Source: Nitrososphaeraceae archaeon
GTDB lineage: Archaea; Thermoproteota; Nitrososphaeria; Nitrososphaerales; Nitrosopumilaceae
Assembly: GCA_025922755.1 (NCBI GenBank)
Contig: JAICHE010000015.1
Location: 1 to 12,986, forward strand
Direction: 5' to 3'
Length of the DNA: 12,986 nt
Position numbers and translations under genes: made by a program. Shown one piece after another: positions 5,817 through 11,619 of the stretch (the first letter of the stretch is position 1; each line of letters starts with the position of its first letter). The notes under the pieces are model-generated. The model ran no database searches. It worked only from the letters and a program-made list of their open reading frames with translations, and had not been told where the DNA came from.

Positions 5817-6074
5817 ATGCCAACAGCATATGTTTTATTGAATTCTGATTTAGGTTCAGACAGTACGATAATCACTGAAGTCAAACAAATTCTGCAAGAG
5901 GAGGATGTACAATACGAGATACAAGGCGTTTATGGAGTTTATGATATCGTATTGAAATTATCTTCAGATAATGCTGAAAAACTACGTTCTATCATAACGA
6001 ATAAGATCCGGAAAATAGGTAAAGTCCAATCTACTCTTACTATGATGGTCATCGAAGAGCAAGAAAATCTATAA
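5817..6074 (+). CDS. Stand-alone Lrp/AsnC ligand-binding (RAM) domain protein
   Basis: A single-domain protein of 85 residues starting MPTAYVLLNSDLGSD. It has the alpha-beta sandwich pattern of the AsnC C-terminal domain: first strand AYVLLNSD, helix TIITEVKQILQEE, strand YEIQGVYGVYDIVLKLSSD (the G-V-Y-G-x-Y-D-I-V stretch is characteristic of the effector pocket), helix AEKLRSIITNKIRKI, and final strand STLTMMVIEEQ. There is no helix-turn-helix, so it cannot bind DNA in the usual Lrp way. It may act as an amino-acid sensor or a partner that mixes with full-length Lrp proteins. An upstream ATG (5802) would add MKICN, but promoter spacing argues against it. The 3' end overlaps the convergent PLP-enzyme gene by 6 bases. 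Confidence 0.88.
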   Translation: MPTAYVLLNSDLGSDSTIITEVKQILQEEDVQYEIQGVYGVYDIVLKLSSDNAEKLRSIITNKIRKIGKVQSTLTMMVIEEQENL

Positions 6075-7217
6075 TTTCTTTAATGCATCAACTACTTGAA
6101 GAATTTGAGATTCTGTATTAAAAAAGTGTGGAGAAGCTCGAATAATTTTCTTTTCATAGATTTCTCTTACAGCAAGAATTATTCCTTGTTTTTCCAATTT
6201 TTCTACTACTGATTGAGGGTCATGATTCTCAACTGTAAAGGATACGATACTTGTGCGTTCGGATGAATCTGTTGGACCAAAAAGGGTCACTTTTGGATTT
6301 TTTGATAATTCTTCTCTAAGCATATCTGATAGATACTTGTTTTTTTTGTATATGTTATCAATCCCAAATTTGTAAAGATATTTAGCTGATGATTCTAAGC
6401 CGACTACTCCAACATAATTCCTGAATCCTGTTTGAAATTTTTCAGGTAAATCTTTGAAGGCTAGCTTTGATTCCTCATATAACATTGCAGATTCTCCTCC
6501 AATAGAAAGTGGTTCTAGTAATTCACTTGATTTTCGATCGCAATAAAACAACCCTGTTCCCATCGGCCCACACAACCATTTTGATCCGTTAAATGCCATA
6601 AAGTTACACCTTAGATTTTTTACATTAACATTATCTAAACACCCAACAGTTTGAGCACTATCTACAAAAAAAGGAATTTTGTTTTCTAGAATTTTCCCGA
6701 CTTGCTCAATAGGTAAAACTGCTCCAGTATTGTAAAGTGCATGACTAAGTGAAACTAGTTTTGTTTTATCATCAACCATTTTATTAAAATCATCAAAATT
6801 AAAAAACCCATTTTCATCTATAGGCAAGTTTTTGATTTCTGTTTTACTTCCTAGTCTTAACCAAGGATAAAGATTCGCGTGATGTTCATGAGACAATCCT
6901 CGAATTATTATATTAGAATTAGAATCAAAAGAAAGTCCGTTGGACACAATATTTACTCCATCAGTGGTACTTTGAGTTAAGATAATTTCATCAGGTTGGC
7001 AATTAACTATTTTAGATATAATTTTTCTTGCACTTCTTAGTTTTTCTGTTACGAGAGGTTCAGATTCAATAGAATCGGGTCCTACAGAATTATATGTAAT
7101 CAAAAACTCATTCATCTCCTCAATACTTTGTTTTGGCATTATGGAAACAGAGGCATTATTCAGATAGATTTTATCTGTTGAGAAATCTTCAGATATGTCG
7201 TTAGAGCTGAAATTCAT
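6069..7217 (-). CDS. Aminotransferase class V-fold PLP enzyme, not a typical cysteine desulfurase
   Basis: Fold-type I PLP enzyme of 382 residues. Visible cofactor residues: LTQSTTDGVN (80-89) for phosphate contacts, SHEHHANLYPW (109-119) with the ring-stacking histidine region, FVDSAQTVG (184-192) with D186 and Q189, and FNGSKWLCGPMGTG (209-222) with the Schiff-base lysine K213. FQTGFRNY (261-268) and R360 in IIRASPHFFN complete the active site. SufS/NifS-type enzymes carry a catalytic Cys in the loop before the final helices; here that stretch (ILAVREIYEKKIIRAS) has none. A desulfurase role is therefore unlikely. Relatives include isopenicillin-N epimerase-like, kynureninase-like and selenocysteine-lyase-like proteins; the reaction cannot be chosen from sequence. 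ATG at 7217. Confidence 0.88.
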   Translation of the reverse strand: MNFSSNDISEDFSTDKIYLNNASVSIMPKQSIEEMNEFLITYNSVGPDSIESEPLVTEKLRSARKIISKIVNCQPDEIILTQSTTDGVNIVSNGLSFDSNSNIIIRGLSHEHHANLYPWLRLGSKTEIKNLPIDENGFFNFDDFNKMVDDKTKLVSLSHALYNTGAVLPIEQVGKILENKIPFFVDSAQTVGCLDNVNVKNLRCNFMAFNGSKWLCGPMGTGLFYCDRKSSELLEPLSIGGESAMLYEESKLAFKDLPEKFQTGFRNYVGVVGLESSAKYLYKFGIDNIYKKNKYLSDMLREELSKNPKVTLFGPTDSSERTSIVSFTVENHDPQSVVEKLEKQGIILAVREIYEKKIIRASPHFFNTESQILQVVDALKKL

Positions 7218-7227
7218 TATTATATCT
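7216..7227 (+). promoter_or_regulatory. TATA-like element of the RecA-like gene
   Basis: ATTATTATATCT has its TTATAT centred about 25 bases before the TTG at 7247. This supports a leaderless TTG start; an in-frame TGA at 7241-7243 rules out anything longer. The element abuts the start of the divergent PLP-enzyme gene. Confidence 0.4.
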
Positions 7228-7246
7228 GTAAATGACTAAATGAGCG

Positions 7247-7855
7247 TTGGATAAAAATCATAACCAAGCTCTCAATCAAAATATTTCTCAAATACAAAGT
7301 GAGTTTTCTGGAAGAAATCCTAACTTTGTTTTATCATCCAATCCTTTTGTTAAAACTGAATTTTTACATAAATTAGTAGAATCAATGAATCTTCCAGTCT
7401 TTTTCTTGGATTGTGATTTGCTTTACAGTGGATATGTTGCTTCTGGAATAATTAAAAAAAATGATAAACTAAAATTTTTTGTTACCACTAAATCGAGTTT
7501 AAATAATGATATAAAACAAATCATAAAAAAAATTGAAAATGAAAAAAGCTTGATAATATTAGATTCTTTAAATGGACTTTACAACATGTTCGATGAGTTG
7601 GAATATGTGAGATTTATCAACTCAACAATAATGTTGTTATCATCAATAGCCAAATATTCAAAATCAATAATTATTATCACAGGAATGGCACGAAAAAATG
7701 AAAGCAAGGAATTTGTACTTTCGCCAACTGGAAGACAAATCGTTAGAATCAAGAAAGCAGGTTTTTACGAACTTGGATTATCAGAAACAAGTTTGATTCT
7801 TAATCTAATGGAAAACACCCAGGAAAATAAAAGATCATATGAAATTTCGAAATAA
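7247..7855 (+). CDS. RecA/KaiC-like ATPase-fold protein with degenerate Walker A
   Basis: No named family recognised, but the layout is that of a small RecA/RadA/KaiC-type domain of 202 residues. The strand FVLSSNPFVKTEFLHKL places SSNPFVKT (30-37) where GxxxxGKT should be: both glycines are replaced (S30, V35) while K36-T37 remain. A Walker-B-like SLIILDSLNGL (101-111) contains D106, as in RecA VIVDS. IIIITGMARKN (141-151) followed by LSPTGRQIVRIKKAG (158-172) resembles the core strands of RadA after Walker B. It may bind nucleotide poorly or not at all and act as a regulatory paralogue. Start is TTG 7247, chosen because a stop lies just upstream and a TATA-like box is well spaced. Lys/Asn-rich, AT-rich. 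Confidence 0.72.
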   Translation: MDKNHNQALNQNISQIQSEFSGRNPNFVLSSNPFVKTEFLHKLVESMNLPVFFLDCDLLYSGYVASGIIKKNDKLKFFVTTKSSLNNDIKQIIKKIENEKSLIILDSLNGLYNMFDELEYVRFINSTIMLLSSIAKYSKSIIIITGMARKNESKEFVLSPTGRQIVRIKKAGFYELGLSETSLILNLMENTQENKRSYEISK

Positions 7856-7875
7856 TTTTAGAACAGCGATCAAAA

Positions 7876-7912
7876 TTCAAACGGCGTTATAAAATTTGAA
7901 ACGGTGTTATAA
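7876..7912 (+). repeat. Two 17-base direct repeats upstream of the ferredoxin gene
   Basis: TTCAAACGGCGTTATAA (7876-7892) and TTGAAACGGTGTTATAA (7896-7912) agree at 15 of 17 positions and are spaced exactly 20 bases apart, about two helical turns. The first contains the small dyad AACG-G-CGTT. They end about 18 bases before the ferredoxin TATA box. A paired activator or repressor site is the most natural reading; no regulator is identified. Confidence 0.55.
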
Positions 7913-7930
7913 TCTCATTTTTCTAGGCAA

Positions 7931-7940
7931 ATTATATAAA
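7931..7940 (+). promoter_or_regulatory. TATA box of the ferredoxin gene
   Basis: ATTATATAAA is centred about 30 bases before the ATG at 7966. It is the best TATA match in the window, fitting a strongly expressed gene. Confidence 0.55.
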
Positions 7941-7965
7941 GATCAAAAGCTGAAAAAATTTTGTA

Positions 7966-8265
7966 ATGCCAGTAGGAATTATTCCCGACATCAGCGAACA
8001 AATGTGTATCGGATGCGCACTATGTGTAGAAATCTGTACAACACTTGGTCCAGATGTCCTTAGAGTAAAACCAGTTGAAGGCTGGAAGAGAGGTAAAGCA
8101 TTTGTCTTTTACCCAGAAAGATGTATTTCTGATGGTGCATGCATTGGTGTATGCCCAACAAAAGCAATCTTTTGGATGAGACCAATGGACTTTACTGTTG
8201 GACAACCAGTTCCACTCCACAAAGATTCAGTCTTCGTAAAAGGTTGGACCGAACTAGTAGACTAG
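7966..8265 (+). CDS. Dicluster ferredoxin with Asp replacing one cysteine of cluster II
   Basis: Small soluble electron carrier of 99 residues. Cluster I: C14-x2-C17-x2-C20-x3-C24 (CIGCALCVEIC), lacking the usual proline after the last Cys. Cluster II: C53-x2-D56-x2-C59-x3-C63-P (CISDGACIGVCP), where Asp takes the place of the second cysteine. In Pyrococcus-type ferredoxins the same C-x2-D substitution gives an Asp-ligated [4Fe-4S] or a [3Fe-4S] cluster. Between them lies WKRGKAFVFYPER; a tail with several aromatic residues (FWMRPMDF...KGWTELVD) follows. Codon choice is more GC-rich and even than in neighbouring genes, and the TATA box is strong, suggesting high expression. A T-rich run follows the stop. 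Redox partner not evident. Confidence 0.92.
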   Translation: MPVGIIPDISEQMCIGCALCVEICTTLGPDVLRVKPVEGWKRGKAFVFYPERCISDGACIGVCPTKAIFWMRPMDFTVGQPVPLHKDSVFVKGWTELVD

Positions 8266-8285
8266 TCGAATTCAATCATTTTCAA

Positions 8286-8303
8286 TTTATTTTTATATTT
8301 TTT
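8286..8303 (+). terminator. T-rich terminator after the ferredoxin gene
   Basis: An 18-base stretch of only T and A with runs of five and six T begins about 20 bases after the ferredoxin stop. Archaeal polymerase terminates at such T runs without needing a hairpin. It ends just before the stop of the convergent blue copper gene. Confidence 0.5.
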
Positions 8304-8305
8304 AG

Positions 8306-9292
8306 TTAAACTGCACTTGATTTTCCTTCACGAATTTTAGGTGATCGTTTCAACCAAATTATTATTCCAACAAACATAGCAGCTGGAATTAAGATAATTG
8401 CCATAGCCATTTCATAATAAAATGAAAGTCGTTGTGCTGGTTTTATGTGGTAATCTTCATGAGTTGTTTTCTCTGGATTATCATAAACAACTCCAGTAAA
8501 ATCAACTGATCTTTGAGCTTTGTCCTCAACTGTTCCAGAAACAGTAACGCTTTCTTCTGCTAAAATTGAAGAAGATTGAATTCCTTCTATCCTAACTATT
8601 ATTGAACCTGATTCATCAAAAACAAAATTACGATAATCGCCGCCAATTTGGTTTAAACCCTCATCTCGGAAAACCTCTTTTCCATTTTGAAAAATTATAA
8701 AGTTATACTTCATTTTTGCTAAATTAGAATTTGTTTGAGGATCATAGAATTGATAAACAAATTGAATTTTTTCGTGAGTTTTAATCACCGGAGGATCCCA
8801 AGAAAGATTTACTTCTATTTGTCTATCTGGAGTATATTGTAAAAGTGGAAACTCTAATTTTTGTCCTGTTGCATCATGAGGGTAATCTGGTATTTCTTTT
8901 TCAACAATCACTACTCCTTCCATCCATGGATGAATTGTACAGAAATATGAGAAAGTTCCAGATTCTTCAAAAGTAAAAGACCAAGATTCTCCAGGCATGA
9001 ATCGATCACTATCAAAGTAATCATTTGGAGTTCCAAAATTGTCACTCATCCAGCCAAATCTTCCAGATCCTTCTCCACTTGTGACTGTATGACCTTCTCT
9101 GTCATCATTATACCAAGTTACTGAATCACCAACAGTAATTGAAATAACTGGAGGGTCATACCAAACCTCGGCAGGTGTATTTAATTCAGGATTAAATGCA
9201 CCATATGGAATATCTATTATGTAATCTTCTGCGAAAGCCGGTGAAATTAAAGAAAGAGTTCCTAGTGAAATAATCAAAGCCCAATGATACAA
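8306..9292 (-). CDS. Membrane-anchored blue copper (plastocyanin-like) protein
   Basis: Exported cupredoxin of 328 residues. A signal peptide (LIISLGTLSLISPAFA, cleavage near 21-22) precedes a type 1 copper domain (about 23-130): VGDSVTWYNDDREGHTV with ligand H68, and FSYFCTIHPWMEG with C118, H121 and M124, the full plastocyanin ligand set. A second region (about 150-270) looks beta-rich, with alternating hydrophobic residues, and may be an Ig-like module. A membrane helix (293-314) and a basic tail (KRSPKIREGK) anchor it with the copper domain outside. Thaumarchaea use many such proteins in place of cytochromes c, so electron transfer in ammonia oxidation is plausible but inferred. The start is TTG 9292, 30 bases below a TATA box; an upstream TAA excludes longer forms. 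Confidence 0.93.
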   Translation of the reverse strand: MYHWALIISLGTLSLISPAFAEDYIIDIPYGAFNPELNTPAEVWYDPPVISITVGDSVTWYNDDREGHTVTSGEGSGRFGWMSDNFGTPNDYFDSDRFMPGESWSFTFEESGTFSYFCTIHPWMEGVVIVEKEIPDYPHDATGQKLEFPLLQYTPDRQIEVNLSWDPPVIKTHEKIQFVYQFYDPQTNSNLAKMKYNFIIFQNGKEVFRDEGLNQIGGDYRNFVFDESGSIIVRIEGIQSSSILAEESVTVSGTVEDKAQRSVDFTGVVYDNPEKTTHEDYHIKPAQRLSFYYEMAMAIILIPAAMFVGIIIWLKRSPKIREGKSSAV

Positions 9293-9318
9293 TATACTGA
9301 AAAGTTACTATCCGATCT

Positions 9319-9325
9319 CATATAA
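9319..9325 (-). promoter_or_regulatory. TATA box of the blue copper gene
   Basis: TTATATG on the minus strand, centred 30 bases before the TTG at 9292. It supports a leaderless non-AUG start. The rest of 9293-9416 holds only the opposing promoters of this gene and the P-II gene. Confidence 0.5.
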
Positions 9326-9385
9326 GGATAAGCAGATTTTCTTAATTGATTTTCAGAAATGAGAATTAGAATTTATCTAAAGATA

Positions 9386-9395
9386 TTTTTAAATC
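9386..9395 (+). promoter_or_regulatory. TATA-like element of the third P-II-like gene
   Basis: TTTTTAAATC is centred about 27 bases before the ATG at 9417. No copy of the amt/P-II inverted repeat is present here. Confidence 0.4.
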
Positions 9396-9416
9396 ATAAT
9401 TTTCTTTGAAGATTAC

Positions 9417-9743
9417 ATGAAAAGAATAGAAACCGTTGTCCAAAGTGAAGTCTCTAGAAAAGTTGTAAAAGCAATTAGAGATACTGGTGTGGGCGGGGTT
9501 ACTCTGATTGAATCACTAGGTCAGGGAGCAGGAGACAGGCCCGAAATTGGAGGAAAGCAAATTGAATTTAATTCAACAGATGTAATCATTACAGTAGTTA
9601 ATGATTCTGAGGTTGATTCTGTAGTTTCAGCAATTATGGATACAGCTCATACGGGACAAAAAGGTGATGGAAAGATATTTGTCTCAAACGTCGAAGAATC
9701 CTTTGATATTTCTACAAAACAAAAATCAACGGATAAAATTTAG
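9417..9743 (+). CDS. P-II family protein with short T-loop
   Basis: 108 residues with the P-II plan: MKRIETVVQSEVSRKVVKAI, TGVGGVTLIESLGQG (23-37), strand DVIITVVND (55-63), and HTGQKGDGKIFVSNVEESFDI (78-98). The B-loop TGQKGDGKIF is nearly identical to GlnB TGKIGDGKIF, so ATP/ADP contacts there look intact, unlike in the copy at 1067. The T-loop (about 36-54) is roughly four residues shorter than in GlnB and has no tyrosine. The C-loop arginines are replaced (FDIST). No amt gene is adjacent; neighbours are a blue copper gene (divergent) and an adenylate cyclase gene (convergent, 7 bases apart). It may therefore serve a different target from the amt-linked copy. Confidence 0.87.
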   Translation: MKRIETVVQSEVSRKVVKAIRDTGVGGVTLIESLGQGAGDRPEIGGKQIEFNSTDVIITVVNDSEVDSVVSAIMDTAHTGQKGDGKIFVSNVEESFDISTKQKSTDKI

Positions 9744-9750
9744 TTTTTAA

Positions 9751-11514
9751 TCAAGTTTTATCTTTCTTCTTTAGTTTTCTTGTAACAAGATATCCCACAT
9801 AGCCATGCTCTGGAGAAATTATATCATTTTCAATTCTTTTAAAATTATAATTTTCAAGATTTTTTGCATTTTCATAAAATTCTTCTCCAATTACCAGTCC
9901 ATTTGCAGGTGCTGTTCGATTTATTTTGGCACATCTATTTACAGTGGTTCCAAAAATGTCATTGACTGAAGAGGTTGAAGTTCTTGCTATTCTTACTATT
10001 CCAAAAGTTGCACTAGTTCTGAAATTTATTGAAGGAAGACCTGCCTCGTTTAATTTTTTAACTATATCTTTATGTGATTCTCCTAATGTTAAACAGCAAT
10101 TAAGACATTTTTTCATTGTTAATTCTCTTTCAGAATGAAGTACTGGAAAATAAAACAGTAGAGCATCACCGATATTTTTTACAACTATTCCACCAAAATT
10201 TCTTACAGTTAATGCAACAGAATTGAGGAAAATTCTGTAAAATTCACTAGTTTGAGAATCAGATAATTGAGATGTTATCTTCGTAGAATTCATTATATCA
10301 ACCATACAAACACAATATTTTTCGCTATAATCTGAAAACTGAAGCAAAATATCTTCTTGTTGTTTGATTACATCCTCTTTTTCTTTAATCTCAATCAAGG
10401 ATTCTTGTAATTTTTGAGCCATTGAATCAAAGGCGTGAGACAGTTCTCCTATTTCATCACTAGTGGTAATTTTTGTTCTGACTTCAAAATTACCACCCGC
10501 AATAGTATTAGCTGCATTTTTTAGTTTAATTAATGGCTTTGAGAGAGTTCTTGCAATAATAAAAGCAATAATAGCCATACCAGTGGTGATTAAAAGACCT
10601 GTCTCAAAGATTCTTTCTTGAAGAATTAGAATTGGTTGAATTGTTTCGGACTCATCAATTTCGGCAAGAAGTACAAAACCTAAGTCATCTGCACAATAAG
10701 AAGAACCATAAATTGGGATTTCTCGATAATCGAGGTAGAGTCCTTCGTAGTTTACTCCTTCGTTAAAACATTTTTGAACACCTAAAGTATCTACCTTTTG
10801 TTTAAAGATGGTATTTTCGATAAATCTAGATTCAGATAACATCAAGAAATCTCTATTTACAATATAGATTTCTCCTGATTCTCCAAGCCCACTTCTGTTT
10901 AATAAAATGCTATCAATGGCTGCTGTTCTCATCCTAGAAATTACAACTCCAATTGCTTCATCTCCAAATTTGCTATCCTTAGCAAAAATAGGAGATACAA
11001 CAATCATTTTTTTGTTATTTTGAAAAGGCTCAAATTCAACAAATGATGATTGTAATCCTTTTTCAAATAACGGATCATTGACAAAATTATTTTTTTCAAT
11101 TCTCCCAAGAGAAAAGAAAATATCTCCATTTTTTCCAATTATTTTTACATCCTCAAAACCTATGGAAAACCCAATAAGAGTTTGAAATGCTTGAATTTGA
11201 GTAAGGAAGTCTCGTCTTTTTTCTTCTATTTTTTCTTCAATTTGTTCATCTGGTGTTTGATTTAATTCATTGACAAGAATTTGTATCATAGGATCTGTAG
11301 AGATAATTTGATTTTGCTCTATACGAGAATCAAATAGCAACCTAATTGTATCTCCTCGAATAGATGATTCACCAAACAACTGTTCTCCTGTTCTTTCTTT
11401 TAAAATCTGTTCAGCGTAATTAAAACTCAGAAAGGCCGTAATTGATAATGCGATAATTGAAACGAGCATTACCAAAATAATTAATTTTTTATCTATAGCA
11501 AAAGAAATTGCCAA
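9751..11514 (-). CDS. Class III adenylate cyclase with extracytoplasmic dCache-like sensor and HAMP
   Basis: Membrane receptor cyclase of 587 residues. TM1 (about 10-30), an outside sensor (about 35-300) with Cache-like segments such as VKIIGKNGDIFFSLGR and SGEIYIVNRDFLMLSES, TM2 (about 305-322), HAMP (323-375, with KPLIKLKNAANTIAGGNFEV and DEIGELSHAFDSM), a coiled linker (376-395), and the cyclase domain (about 400-575). Metal aspartates are D406 (MVDIMNST) and D450 (NIGDALLFYF). K446 and D519 occupy the adenine-selecting positions, arguing for cAMP. The transition-state pair N-x3-R reads N526-R-C-A-K530, so Lys replaces Arg. The start is TTG 11514, giving a normal charged residue cluster before TM1; ATG at codon 16 lies inside TM1. 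cAMP targets are not visible in the window. Confidence 0.92.
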   Translation of the reverse strand: MAISFAIDKKLIILVMLVSIIALSITAFLSFNYAEQILKERTGEQLFGESSIRGDTIRLLFDSRIEQNQIISTDPMIQILVNELNQTPDEQIEEKIEEKRRDFLTQIQAFQTLIGFSIGFEDVKIIGKNGDIFFSLGRIEKNNFVNDPLFEKGLQSSFVEFEPFQNNKKMIVVSPIFAKDSKFGDEAIGVVISRMRTAAIDSILLNRSGLGESGEIYIVNRDFLMLSESRFIENTIFKQKVDTLGVQKCFNEGVNYEGLYLDYREIPIYGSSYCADDLGFVLLAEIDESETIQPILILQERIFETGLLITTGMAIIAFIIARTLSKPLIKLKNAANTIAGGNFEVRTKITTSDEIGELSHAFDSMAQKLQESLIEIKEKEDVIKQQEDILLQFSDYSEKYCVCMVDIMNSTKITSQLSDSQTSEFYRIFLNSVALTVRNFGGIVVKNIGDALLFYFPVLHSERELTMKKCLNCCLTLGESHKDIVKKLNEAGLPSINFRTSATFGIVRIARTSTSSVNDIFGTTVNRCAKINRTAPANGLVIGEEFYENAKNLENYNFKRIENDIISPEHGYVGYLVTRKLKKKDKT

Positions 11515-11619
11515 ATCATTTCTTATAGTATTTTATATGAATATCAAGTCTTTGATTTGAAATATACTTGATTTATCATGAATTTTACTGAAATCTAGGC
11601 ATATTTTTTAATTTTAAGT

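Noticed and set aside
6069..7217. SufS/NifS cysteine desulfurase
   Set aside because: The PLP lysine and surrounding motifs fit class V, but the C-terminal loop that should hold the catalytic cysteine has none.
7876..7912. Start of a CRISPR array
   Set aside because: There are only two short units with a 3-base gap, too little for repeats and spacers, and no cas genes are nearby.
8020..8220. Minus-strand frame of 66 residues within the ferredoxin gene
   Set aside because: Its cysteines and tryptophans are by-products of reading the opposite strand of a clear ferredoxin; no start signals or motifs.
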